From Abditibacteriota bacterium (GTDB taxonomy: Bacteria > Armatimonadota > UBA5829), in assembly GCA_017959625.1 (NCBI GenBank), contig JAGDAG010000262.1, positions 1 through 6,146 on the forward strand: a stretch of 6,146 nucleotides of DNA, read 5' to 3'. Position numbers and translations under genes: made by a program. The notes beneath the pieces were generated by a model. It saw nothing but the letters and a program-made list of their open reading frames with translations, searched no databases and was not told the DNA's origin. Below are positions 1-6,146 of this stretch, in pieces (the stretch's first letter is position 1; each line of letters opens with the position of its first letter).

Positions 1-23
1 GCTGCGCTCCTTATACGGCCCCC

Positions 24-76
24 CCATCCGCCTTTTGCGCCGACGAAGTCGGCTTATAATGTTGAAAGGCGGATGG
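24..76. repeat. Inverted repeat with a second hairpin nested in its loop
   Basis: CCATCCGCCTTT at 24-35 is matched perfectly by AAAGGCGGATGG at 65-76, a 12-bp stem. Inside the loop, GCCGAC (39-44) and GTCGGC (48-53) form a 6-bp hairpin around GAA. No T-run follows the stem on either strand, so a simple intrinsic terminator is unlikely. It is better read as one module of a dispersed palindromic element, or a 3'-end RNA structure for the operon transcript. Confidence 0.8.
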
Positions 77-82
77 TGCCCC

Positions 83-151
83 CGAAGATCCCACTGCCTC
101 CTTCGCCTCGGCGCCAAGCGCCGGCCGTATTGCGAAGTCGGCGGGATGACG
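83..151. repeat. Palindromic intergenic element of the GATCCC...GGGATGAC type
   Basis: Paired arms nest inside each other: ATCCC (88-92) with GGGAT (143-147), CTTCGC (101-106) with GCGAAG (132-137), and a central CGGCGC-CAA-GCGCCG hairpin (109-123). The order GAAGATCCC, CTTCGC, GCGAAG, GGGATGACG resembles a short palindrome seen between genes in many environmental bacterial genomes; that comparison is from memory. Here the middle appears enlarged by the GC-rich hairpin. It shares the 10-mer CGAAGTCGGC (133-142) with the neighbouring module (44-53). Confidence 0.7.
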
Positions 152-175
152 CGGAGCGCTATTGAGCATTGACGA

Positions 176-185
176 CGGGATGACG
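176..185. repeat. Second copy of the palindromic element's end
   Basis: CGGGATGACG here exactly repeats 142-151, 34 bases away and in the same orientation. The left half of a palindrome is not visible beside it. It looks like the leftover edge of a second, truncated element or a partial tandem duplication. Ten bases alone could also be chance. Confidence 0.45.
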
Positions 186-234
186 GCGCTTTTCTTAGCG
201 TTTCCGACGGGGCGGCGGCGCAGGACCTTTTTTC

Positions 235-2250
235 TTAAAAACCTATACGTATGCCGAAGCCTCTTCCGCCGCGGCGGATCTCGCCGAATATCTCCAGAAG
301 CGGGTCTTCCTCTTCCTCCGGGGCGTCCAATCTGCCGGCGGTCAGGCTCTCCGCATCGCTCCGGGAAAGCGCGTAGTTGAATATCTTTATATCCGTCAGC
401 AGCCCGTCTATGCCGCCTCCTATCTTCAGATTTGTCGTATTCGGGACTGTCTTCCCCGCCGGGACGCTTCCGCATTCCCTGCCGTCCAGCCAGCCCTTCA
501 GGGTCTTTCCGTCGCAGGTAAAGCAAATTCGGTGCAGACTGCCGTCCTTCGGCACCGGGAATTCTATAAGCCTCCGCTCGCCGGAGCCGTCGAATATCTC
601 GGCGTAAAAGGAATCCCCGGGCTTGTAATACCGGATATGCCAGCCGTCTTTCATAAAGGAGAATTTTTCCAAAAGAGCAAAGGATTCCTCAAAACAGCTC
701 TCGGAAAGCGTCAGGCTCATATACACGGTAAGGGCTCCGCCGGATATCTCCGGAAAGCTTTTTATTTCCACCGTGGGGCCCGAAAGCCACAGCCCCTCCG
801 GGCCGATCTTTGCAGCCTTGGGAGCGGGAACGAACCCCTCCGGCTTTATGCCGGAGCCCTTTACGCCGTATATATCAAAGGCGTCCTTTATATAGCCGTT
901 GGTATAGTTGGGCACGGTATAAGACTCCGCTTTGTCAAAAAGCCTTTCCCCTATGCCGTTTTCCACGGGCCGGAAGCCCAGCTGCTCTCCCTTCGGCCTT
1001 TTTTTCTCCGCCGGGATCTGCGGGGCCGGCTGCAGATCGAAACGCTGCGCAAAAAGCGCCTTTACTGTGTCTTCCTGGCCTCCGCCTATGGGGCACTTCT
1101 CCGAGGGATCGTTGCAGAAATACAGTATCTGTTCCCGGGTAGTCACCGGCACGTGGGTAGGCCGGCAGCCGGGCATCATGAGATAGGCGCTCACAACGTT
1201 TTTCCGCAGCCACGAAGCGGCGTATTTAAGAAAATAATTGCGGTAGCCCGGCGTAAGGTTGCCCAGCCAGCCGGTCTCGTCGGTGCCCCACACCATATGA
1301 GGCTGATTTACGTCTATGCCCCCGAAGAAGTTGTCAAATTCGTAAAGGGCCGGCAGGGCGGCGCATTGGTAGCCGGCGGGATGCTCTCCCCCGGGATAGG
1401 TGTTGTAGGTGGAATCCGCATGCCCTTCCCGAAGGGAGGCTTTAAGGGGCTCCGTTCCCGTAACGAGCCTCAGGGGGAACTGGGCATAGTCCCAAAGCAG
1501 CCTGCCGTCCTTTTTGGCAAGATCAGCCTGCAGGTGGCCGGTGCAGAGGACGTAATGGCGGCGGGCGCGCTTTCTGCCGTAGGCTCTCACCATACCCAGC
1601 AGCCTGTCCCAGGCTTCAAGGTTTTTGTCTTCGGCTCCCAGCAGGGCTATATGGCCGAAATTTATGGCTTCGTAGCCGGCGTCGATATATCGGCAGGCCC
1701 TGTAATACTGCCACATCTGTGTCTCCTGCCGGGTGATATCCGGCACCGAGACCCCCTGTTTCCAGAAGTCCTTGCATCTGCCGCCGGGAAACAGCATGTC
1801 GTCATAGCGGAAGCAGCGTTCCTCTGCCGGCAGCCCGAAGGCTTCGAACACCCAGGCGGGAACGGGTATCCTGTTCACGTCGGTATCCCCGACGCTGTAA
1901 ACCGCCTCGAATATGGCGGCCTCCAGGATGATGCGGCTGTCGATACCGTGTATTTCTTCGGCGCCCTTGCGGGCGGCGGCAAAATGCTTTTCCGCATCGG
2001 CGGGCGTCTCCCACCCGAGCGCGGCCCTGCTTATATACATGGGCTTCATATTTTCCACAGCCCTTAAGCTGTCCTTTTGGAATTTCTCCGGAAAACCCTG
2101 CCCAAGAACGCATATACCGTTATAACCTATGGCCCTGGCCAGATAGGCTTCCAGGGTCTTTTGGGGCATGGAGCCGTCAAAATCGTATTCGTCGGCCCGC
2201 AGTAACGCCGCTGCAAATAAACACATAATAATAAAAAAGACTTTTTTCAT
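235..2250 (-). CDS. Secreted LamG-domain protein with unassigned N-terminal domain
   Basis: This complete 671-residue protein starts at ATG 2250-2248 and ends at TAA. Residues 1-19 form a type I signal peptide: Lys2-Lys3, a hydrophobic core (VFFIIMCLFAAALL), and likely cleavage after Ala19. Cys10 does not sit in a proper lipobox. Residues about 30-400 alternate helices and short hydrophobic strands (SRIILEAAIFEAVYSVG, YEAINFGHIALLG, HYVLCTGH, HMVWGTDETGWLG), as in a TIM-barrel enzyme. I cannot place this part in a named family. Conserved-looking segments include VPAWVFEAFGLP with FRYDDMLFPGG (about 130-157) and Asp324/Glu326 in VWGTDETGW. Residues about 490-635 are a LamG/concanavalin-like sandwich (GWHIRYYK, LHRICFTCDGKTLKGWLDG, LKIGGGIDGLLTDIKIFNYALS), usually glycan-binding. 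An acidic patch (EEEED) and an RG-rich end follow. The mature chain has about 13 cysteines. A glycosidase-like or glycan-binding role outside the cytoplasm is inferred. The gene closes the operon, five bases after the transporter. Confidence 0.9.
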   Translation of the reverse strand: MKKVFFIIMCLFAAALLRADEYDFDGSMPQKTLEAYLARAIGYNGICVLGQGFPEKFQKDSLRAVENMKPMYISRAALGWETPADAEKHFAAARKGAEEIHGIDSRIILEAAIFEAVYSVGDTDVNRIPVPAWVFEAFGLPAEERCFRYDDMLFPGGRCKDFWKQGVSVPDITRQETQMWQYYRACRYIDAGYEAINFGHIALLGAEDKNLEAWDRLLGMVRAYGRKRARRHYVLCTGHLQADLAKKDGRLLWDYAQFPLRLVTGTEPLKASLREGHADSTYNTYPGGEHPAGYQCAALPALYEFDNFFGGIDVNQPHMVWGTDETGWLGNLTPGYRNYFLKYAASWLRKNVVSAYLMMPGCRPTHVPVTTREQILYFCNDPSEKCPIGGGQEDTVKALFAQRFDLQPAPQIPAEKKRPKGEQLGFRPVENGIGERLFDKAESYTVPNYTNGYIKDAFDIYGVKGSGIKPEGFVPAPKAAKIGPEGLWLSGPTVEIKSFPEISGGALTVYMSLTLSESCFEESFALLEKFSFMKDGWHIRYYKPGDSFYAEIFDGSGERRLIEFPVPKDGSLHRICFTCDGKTLKGWLDGRECGSVPAGKTVPNTTNLKIGGGIDGLLTDIKIFNYALSRSDAESLTAGRLDAPEEEEDPLLEIFGEIRRGGRGFGIRIGF

Positions 2251-2258
2251 ACCTTTTA
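2251..2258 (-). promoter_or_regulatory. Stop/start junction between transporter and LamG gene
   Basis: On the minus strand the junction reads TAA-AAGGT-ATG. The only Shine-Dalgarno-like match, AAGG, sits one base from the ATG, too close for standard pairing. Initiation therefore probably depends on ribosomes finishing the transporter gene and restarting. The first codons after the ATG are AT-rich, which would keep the start site unstructured. There is no room for a promoter in the gap. Confidence 0.5.
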
Positions 2259-3155
2259 CAAATTCAGAAGAACTATGGCGGCTATGCCCAGCAGGATGCC
2301 CGCCGCCTTCCGCAGAGTCATTTCCTCCCCGAATATCAGATATCCCGCCAGGGCTATGAGTATGAGGGGCCCTCCGGAATAGACGGGGAAGAACACCGAG
2401 CCGTCCATCCGGGTGGCCAGGGCCACTATGGCAAAATTCATGACGAGGGCCGCCACCGCTATAACGGCGGAGAGCCCCAGCACAGCGGGGCTCACAAAGG
2501 CCCGGGCGAGCCCTGCGCTTTTGCCCCGGGAAAGCAGCAGGAAAATTATCAGCGCCGCCAGGGTCTCAAAGCCGAAGGACCACAAAAGAAAGGCGTCCCG
2601 GTAAGCGTTGGCGGAGCGCATGGCGTATATCTTTCCTACAAGCTGCACGGCGCCGTTGCACACCATCAGCAAAAGAGCCATGACGAGCCACCCCCGGGTA
2701 AGGGGCTCTCTGCCGGTCCGCCGGGGGTTGGCAAAGAGCACTATGCATACGAATATCAGGGCTATACCCGTTATCCTGAACGCCGACGCCTGCTCGCGCA
2801 AAAACAAAAACGAATACGCCAGAGGCAGCAAAAGAGAAAACTTGGCAAAAAGGGAGGTGAGGGACAGAGGCCCCCTCTCCAGCGCCTTCATATTGGCGTA
2901 AACCGCCAGAGTGGCGACGATGCCGTAGCACGCCGCCGCGGCTATGCCAGAGGGAGGCAGCCGGAGCCCCGCTTTCGCCGTCAGCGAATACGCCGCAAGC
3001 AGCAGAAAGCCCGCTGCGGAAAAAAGCGCGTTGAAGAGGGGTATATGGGACTCGTGGGCCACCCTCATATTCACGGGCTTCATGGCCACGTAATAGGCGC
3101 AGCCCATGAACACCGCCAGGGCCAGTATCAGGCCGTTCGTCAGATTTTCGCTCAA
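2256..3155 (-). CDS. EamA/DMT-family membrane transporter
   Basis: This 299-residue protein has about ten hydrophobic helices, near residues 7-27, 38-58, 69-88, 99-118, 126-142, 154-176, 186-208, 222-246, 252-274 and 282-298. That is the length and topology of the drug/metabolite transporter superfamily. The internal duplication typical of EamA is visible: FLREQASAFRITGIALIF ends the first half and IFGEEMTLRKAAGILLGIA ends the second. It should sit in the inner membrane and move a small solute. DMT members carry sugars, amino acids, nucleotide sugars or drugs in either direction, so substrate and direction stay open. Position between two putative glycan-degrading enzymes makes a sugar or glycan product plausible, by inference only. 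The start is read as TTG: the preceding in-frame stop is only two codons upstream, and the first in-frame ATG (codon 17) would cut through helix 1. It lies six bases after the hydrolase stop and five before the LamG gene, implying cotranscription. Confidence 0.92.
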   Translation of the reverse strand: MSENLTNGLILALAVFMGCAYYVAMKPVNMRVAHESHIPLFNALFSAAGFLLLAAYSLTAKAGLRLPPSGIAAAACYGIVATLAVYANMKALERGPLSLTSLFAKFSLLLPLAYSFLFLREQASAFRITGIALIFVCIVLFANPRRTGREPLTRGWLVMALLLMVCNGAVQLVGKIYAMRSANAYRDAFLLWSFGFETLAALIIFLLLSRGKSAGLARAFVSPAVLGLSAVIAVAALVMNFAIVALATRMDGSVFFPVYSGGPLILIALAGYLIFGEEMTLRKAAGILLGIAAIVLLNL

Positions 3156-3172
3156 AAGGACCTATTCCCCTT
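3156..3172 (-). promoter_or_regulatory. Ribosome binding site and junction deciding the TTG start of the transporter
   Basis: Read on the minus strand, the end of the hydrolase gene supplies the purine-rich run AAAGGGGAA. The stop TAG, six bases (GTCCTT) and the TTG start follow. The AAGGGG core lies about 11 bases before TTG, which is loose but workable. The stop and the TTG are in the same frame, so no start further upstream is possible. This supports TTG as the start and translational coupling with the hydrolase. Confidence 0.55.
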
Positions 3173-6146
3173 TCTTCCTGATGCTCACTTTTCTTATGAC
3201 CAGCTCGTCCCCCTCGGTGCGTCCTATGCGGAAGTCCGCTCCGAACATACGGTTGGCAAAGCGGGCCCCGGGCAGGGTCACAGTGGAGGTCTCCCATTTG
3301 CCCGTATCGGCGAAGGACACCTTGCCCGCCATGGTAAAGGCGCCGTCAAGTATGCCCTCCGGGTCGTGGGAATCGTATTCCACCGTGAATTCGCCGCCCC
3401 GGGCCAGGTATTCCACCGTCACTTCGTAGTCGGCGTCCACCTCATAGGCGTATTCGTCGGCTACGCTCACGTAGCAGTAGTTCTGCTCGCCTATATCCTT
3501 TGCCACGAGGTGCAGGCCGTCGGGCATATCGTGGCCCCTGATGGGCCCTCTGGACAGGCCGTAGCCGAAGGTGGTGCTGCCCAGCTGCAAAAACATGCCG
3601 TCTATGGCGGGATTGGCCGCTTCTTTCAGCCTGTCGGGAACGGGAGCCCGCCGGCACACTATGACGGGGTCCACCAGCCTGTTGGCAGACAGGGAACAAA
3701 TGGTGATCAGGTTCCAGGAGCCGTATTTCAGCCAGGTGTTCAGCTTCACCTCGCCGTTAAAGCGCAGGCGGCCGCAGGGATAGCTGTTCACGTAGCACAG
3801 GTTCAGGGTGCCGTGCTGCCAGGGAGCGCCGAGGGCACCCACCTTCAGATACAGGTCCGCCCCCTGCCATTCGGCGGGGATATACACCATCTTTCTGTAA
3901 TAGGTCCAGTATGCGTCGGGGCGTTCCTTGGGGACAAAGGGAGTCTCGACGGTCTCCCAGTTGCCGTCGAAGCAGTCCTCGGTAGCGTAAAAGAGATCCA
4001 GGGCGTCCACTCCCTCCACGCCGGCGTGATTGGACCGGTGGCGGGGCTGGGGGAAGAGCTTCCATTCGCCGTTCAGGTCCATGACCTGCACCCGGGGGAA
4101 GCAGTCCTCGGACAGTATCTCTTTGCCGTCGGCCCTGACGCTGATATGGACGGGCTCCGCCAGGGGCCCCTTCACGTCGAAGGACCATTCAAAGGCCATG
4201 GCGCAGCCGGGCTCAAAGCCGGGCTTTGCCTCGTTCAGCCAGTCCTTCAGCTCCGACTTCTCGGCGGTAAGAGTGTCAAGGGGTATGCCCTCCAGCTCCG
4301 CCGAATCGTCAAAGATGCCGGCTCCGCCGGTGATGAAGGCCTCAACCTTGTGGCTGTCGGGCCGGTTGTTCACGACCACCACCTTCAGATAGGCTTTTTT
4401 GCCCTGGGTGAGCACGTCCCGGCCTTCGGCGTCGGTGAAATAATAGCCCACGCTCCAGGGCTCCGCCACCGCCAGGTGTCCGGCGCAGGTGAGCTTTGTT
4501 CCGCCGCCGGTATATACTGCCTTCACGGGATAGTTGCGGCCGAAGAGCCCTTCGGGCACCTTCACCCTGAACTTTTTCTCCCCCGTCCCGGCGGGTATGG
4601 ATATTTTCCCGGGCTTTTCCCAGCCCTCGGGCAGGGTCACGGACAGGCTCCCCGCCTTGGCGTTGGCGTAAGCCACGGCGATCTCCGCTTCACCGCCGGT
4701 AAAGGCCGCTTTGCGGGGCATTATCAGCCGGACGGAAGGCCCGGCCACAGCCTCTATGGCAAAGAGGCGGGTGTTTTCTATGAGGACCACGGCCTCCCCG
4801 TCCCGTATCTCGGGTTTGATCTCCCTTGAGCCGGCGGGGGTGTAAAGGTAATAGGCCGCGCCGGGGATGCGTACCGGGAACTTGATGCGGAAGGGCCGCA
4901 GGGTCATATCCGTGCCGAATTCCTTCACGTAGTTTATATAATGGCTGGAAGACATCTCGTAGGGCCGCAGCTCGCCCAGCACCACCTGGCGGTTTTTGCC
5001 CAGGTGGCTCACGGCGTTCACGTCGCATTCCAGGCCGGCGTACTGCCAGCCTTTGCCCAGATCGGCATACACGTCAGTGTCCGTCTGCAGGCATTCCAGA
5101 GTGGCTTCCCAAAAGCCCACGCGCCAGTCGTAGTAGCGGAACCAGTCGGTGTTGTAGTAGTTGTAGCGGCCCCCCAGGCTGCCTTCCTCCGTATCGCGTA
5201 TCTTCACGTCAAAGGTGCAGTTGGAGCCTCCTCCGTGGAAGCCGTGGCCCATGCCGTAGGCGTACATCCAGAATTCGGAGTTGGAGACCGAGGGCATCTG
5301 CACCTGGGCAAATTCGGGCAGGGTATAGCGGAAAACCTCGGGCATGAGATAAAAATCCTTGCCGGGCTTCCAGCCCGCCCGCTCGGCCTCGTCGGCGCAG
5401 CTGTAATAGAAGTGGGCGGTGGAATGGCCGAACTCGGGATAGAAAAAGTCGGCGCAGTGCTCCGCCCTGATGGTAAAGTCCGGGTTCAGTTTCCGGCAGG
5501 CCTCCACCGTCTCCCGGTATAAAAGCTTGAAATAGTGGGGAGTCTCGTTGGGGCGGGCGCCTATGTCTCTGCGGTAGCAGGGGCCCCCGGCCATACCGGT
5601 GCCCACGGTGGGGCTGTCGCCGCTGGTGCCCTCTGTGTCGTAGTGTATCTCGTCCAGACCGAAGTCCTTTACCCAGCGGACAGCCTCGTCCACGCGCTGC
5701 TTGCGGAAATCCTTGTCAAAGGCGGAGGGCATCATGTCTATGAAGGCCTCCTCCCACACGCCGCTGCGCTTGACGTTGGCCCATTTCTGGGCATAGTCGG
5801 CAAAGTTGGGCTTGCCCATCAGCGGCGCCCTGTCAAAGGTGAAGAGGGCGGTGTAGCCTCCCAGCCGCTTGATGTTTTCGAAGGTCTCGCTCAGCTCCAG
5901 ACCGCTGCCGAAAATGCCGTCCCAGCCCTCGGGGATGGAGGTATTCACGGTCTTGCTCAGGTAGCTGGCGTGAATGGGCGCGGAGGCGTGGATCTCGAAG
6001 AGCTTCCACACGTCGGCATTGGACAGATGATGCTGCAGCCAGCAGTTGGAGGCGGGCATCTCCAGGATATGGTTTGGAGTCTTCAGGTCCCCGAAGGCCT
6101 TGCGGGCAAAGGGCCTGTAGAGATCGGCGCCCTTCCGCCAGTCTCC
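3162..6146 (-). CDS. Large multidomain glycoside-hydrolase-like protein (DUF6259-like), 5' end missing
   Basis: This is the 3' part of a gene that runs off the right edge. The frame is open to base 6146, so the ATG at 6059 is internal; residues here count from the edge codon (994 seen, stop TAG). The first residues, GDWRKGADLYRPFA, resemble the segment before the barrel in DUF6259-type proteins. Residues about 30-440 look like a (beta/alpha)8 glycosidase barrel. Acidic candidates are D170 and E172 in LDEIHYDTEG, E229 in IRAEHCADFF and E270 in LMPEVFRY; none is proven catalytic. Residues about 469-571 resemble an NEW3/Ig-like sandwich, and 567-689 look like another beta-rich segment. About 690-835 matches the GH2-type sugar-binding jelly roll (DLNGEWKLF, then YWTYYRKMVYIPAEWQGADL). 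About 880-990 is a galactose-binding-like sandwich (GKWETSTVTLPGARFANR, GADFRIG). It probably acts on a polysaccharide outside the cytoplasm; any signal peptide lies off the window. The coding call is very sure, the family moderate and the substrate unknown. Confidence 0.88.
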   Translation of the reverse strand, partial: GDWRKGADLYRPFARKAFGDLKTPNHILEMPASNCWLQHHLSNADVWKLFEIHASAPIHASYLSKTVNTSIPEGWDGIFGSGLELSETFENIKRLGGYTALFTFDRAPLMGKPNFADYAQKWANVKRSGVWEEAFIDMMPSAFDKDFRKQRVDEAVRWVKDFGLDEIHYDTEGTSGDSPTVGTGMAGGPCYRRDIGARPNETPHYFKLLYRETVEACRKLNPDFTIRAEHCADFFYPEFGHSTAHFYYSCADEAERAGWKPGKDFYLMPEVFRYTLPEFAQVQMPSVSNSEFWMYAYGMGHGFHGGGSNCTFDVKIRDTEEGSLGGRYNYYNTDWFRYYDWRVGFWEATLECLQTDTDVYADLGKGWQYAGLECDVNAVSHLGKNRQVVLGELRPYEMSSSHYINYVKEFGTDMTLRPFRIKFPVRIPGAAYYLYTPAGSREIKPEIRDGEAVVLIENTRLFAIEAVAGPSVRLIMPRKAAFTGGEAEIAVAYANAKAGSLSVTLPEGWEKPGKISIPAGTGEKKFRVKVPEGLFGRNYPVKAVYTGGGTKLTCAGHLAVAEPWSVGYYFTDAEGRDVLTQGKKAYLKVVVVNNRPDSHKVEAFITGGAGIFDDSAELEGIPLDTLTAEKSELKDWLNEAKPGFEPGCAMAFEWSFDVKGPLAEPVHISVRADGKEILSEDCFPRVQVMDLNGEWKLFPQPRHRSNHAGVEGVDALDLFYATEDCFDGNWETVETPFVPKERPDAYWTYYRKMVYIPAEWQGADLYLKVGALGAPWQHGTLNLCYVNSYPCGRLRFNGEVKLNTWLKYGSWNLITICSLSANRLVDPVIVCRRAPVPDRLKEAANPAIDGMFLQLGSTTFGYGLSRGPIRGHDMPDGLHLVAKDIGEQNYCYVSVADEYAYEVDADYEVTVEYLARGGEFTVEYDSHDPEGILDGAFTMAGKVSFADTGKWETSTVTLPGARFANRMFGADFRIGRTEGDELVIRKVSIRKKGE

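Larger units (their letters stand above)
1..234. other. Non-coding 3' flank of the operon
   Basis: No credible gene lies here. The open frames crossing it have low-complexity Arg/Gly/Pro-rich translations typical of GC-rich non-coding DNA. It holds the palindromic elements described separately. Between the LamG stop and the repeats (186-234) I see only a weak 4-bp stem (CGCT 187-190 with AGCG 197-200) and short A runs on the transcribed strand, not a convincing intrinsic terminator. The left neighbour gene is outside the window. Confidence 0.7.

Noticed and set aside
1..190. CRISPR array or tRNA-like structure in the palindromic region
   Set aside because: Repeats are inverted and unevenly spaced, with no regular spacers, no cloverleaf and no acceptor-stem pattern.
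186..237. Intrinsic terminator just after the LamG stop
   Set aside because: Only a 4-bp stem (187-190 with 197-200) and no T-run after it on the transcribed strand.
11..526. 171-codon minus-strand frame across the repeats and the LamG gene 3' end
   Set aside because: Arg/Pro/Gly-rich low-complexity translation running through palindromic DNA and out of frame with the LamG gene.
532..2067. 511-codon open frame on the plus strand opposite the LamG gene
   Set aside because: Same register effect as above; the sense strand has a signal peptide and LamG domain, and this frame shows no recognisable fold.
2221..2250. Lipoprotein signal in the LamG protein (Cys10)
   Set aside because: The residues before Cys10 are Ile-Ile-Met, which do not fit a lipobox; Ala19 gives a better type I cleavage site.
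3045..4829. 594-codon open frame on the plus strand opposite the hydrolase and transporter
   Set aside because: It is in exact codon register with the minus-strand genes, so its stops appear only where those genes use TTA, CTA or TCA, which are rare here. It ends at one TCA serine codon. The sense proteins have clear domains; this translation has none.
4941..5522. 193-codon plus-strand frame rich in Val/Ala/His
   Set aside because: Codon-register shadow of the hydrolase gene; the composition mirrors the sense codons.
3162..6059. ATG at 6059 as the true start of the hydrolase
   Set aside because: The frame stays open for 29 more codons to the window edge with family-like sequence (GDWRKGADLYRPFA), and no signal peptide follows this ATG.

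Overview
The window holds three genes, all on the minus strand, packed like one operon read from the right edge to the left. Last comes about 230 bases of palindrome-rich non-coding DNA at 1-234. Base composition is GC-rich. The two outer proteins look like large carbohydrate-active enzymes; the downstream one carries a clear signal peptide. No SusC/SusD pair, RNA gene, CRISPR array, transposase or prophage gene is visible. The style (long multidomain glycan-processing proteins with LamG and other beta-sandwich modules, frequent ATA isoleucine codons in GC-rich DNA, dispersed palindromic repeats) suggests a Gram-negative polysaccharide degrader. Candidates are the Lentisphaerota/Kiritimatiellota/Planctomycetota side of the tree or a similar gut or rumen lineage. 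This taxonomic guess is inference and weak.

Layout in transcription order. (1) 6146-3162: the last 994 residues of a very large glycoside-hydrolase-like protein whose start lies beyond the right edge. It resembles the DUF6259 type, with a (beta/alpha)-barrel-like N-terminal half followed by several beta-sandwich domains. One of these looks like the GH2 sugar-binding jelly roll, and the last looks like a galactose-binding-type module. (2) 3155-2256: a ten-helix EamA/DMT-family transporter with a TTG start, six bases after the first gene. (3) 2250-235: a secreted 671-residue protein five bases after the transporter, with an unassigned N-terminal half and a C-terminal LamG-like domain.

Working hypothesis: the two enzymes trim a glycan outside the cytoplasm and the DMT protein moves a small product across the inner membrane. 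Substrate and direction cannot be read from the sequence.

The 3' flank contains a composite of nested inverted repeats (4-159), with a partial repeat of one end at 176-185. Part of it resembles the widespread GATCCC...GGGATGAC type of intergenic palindrome. This is the least explained DNA in the window. No clearly new defence, mobile or regulatory system was found. The main leads are the repeat composite, the unassigned half of the LamG protein, the domain order of the large hydrolase, and the transporter placed between two hydrolases.
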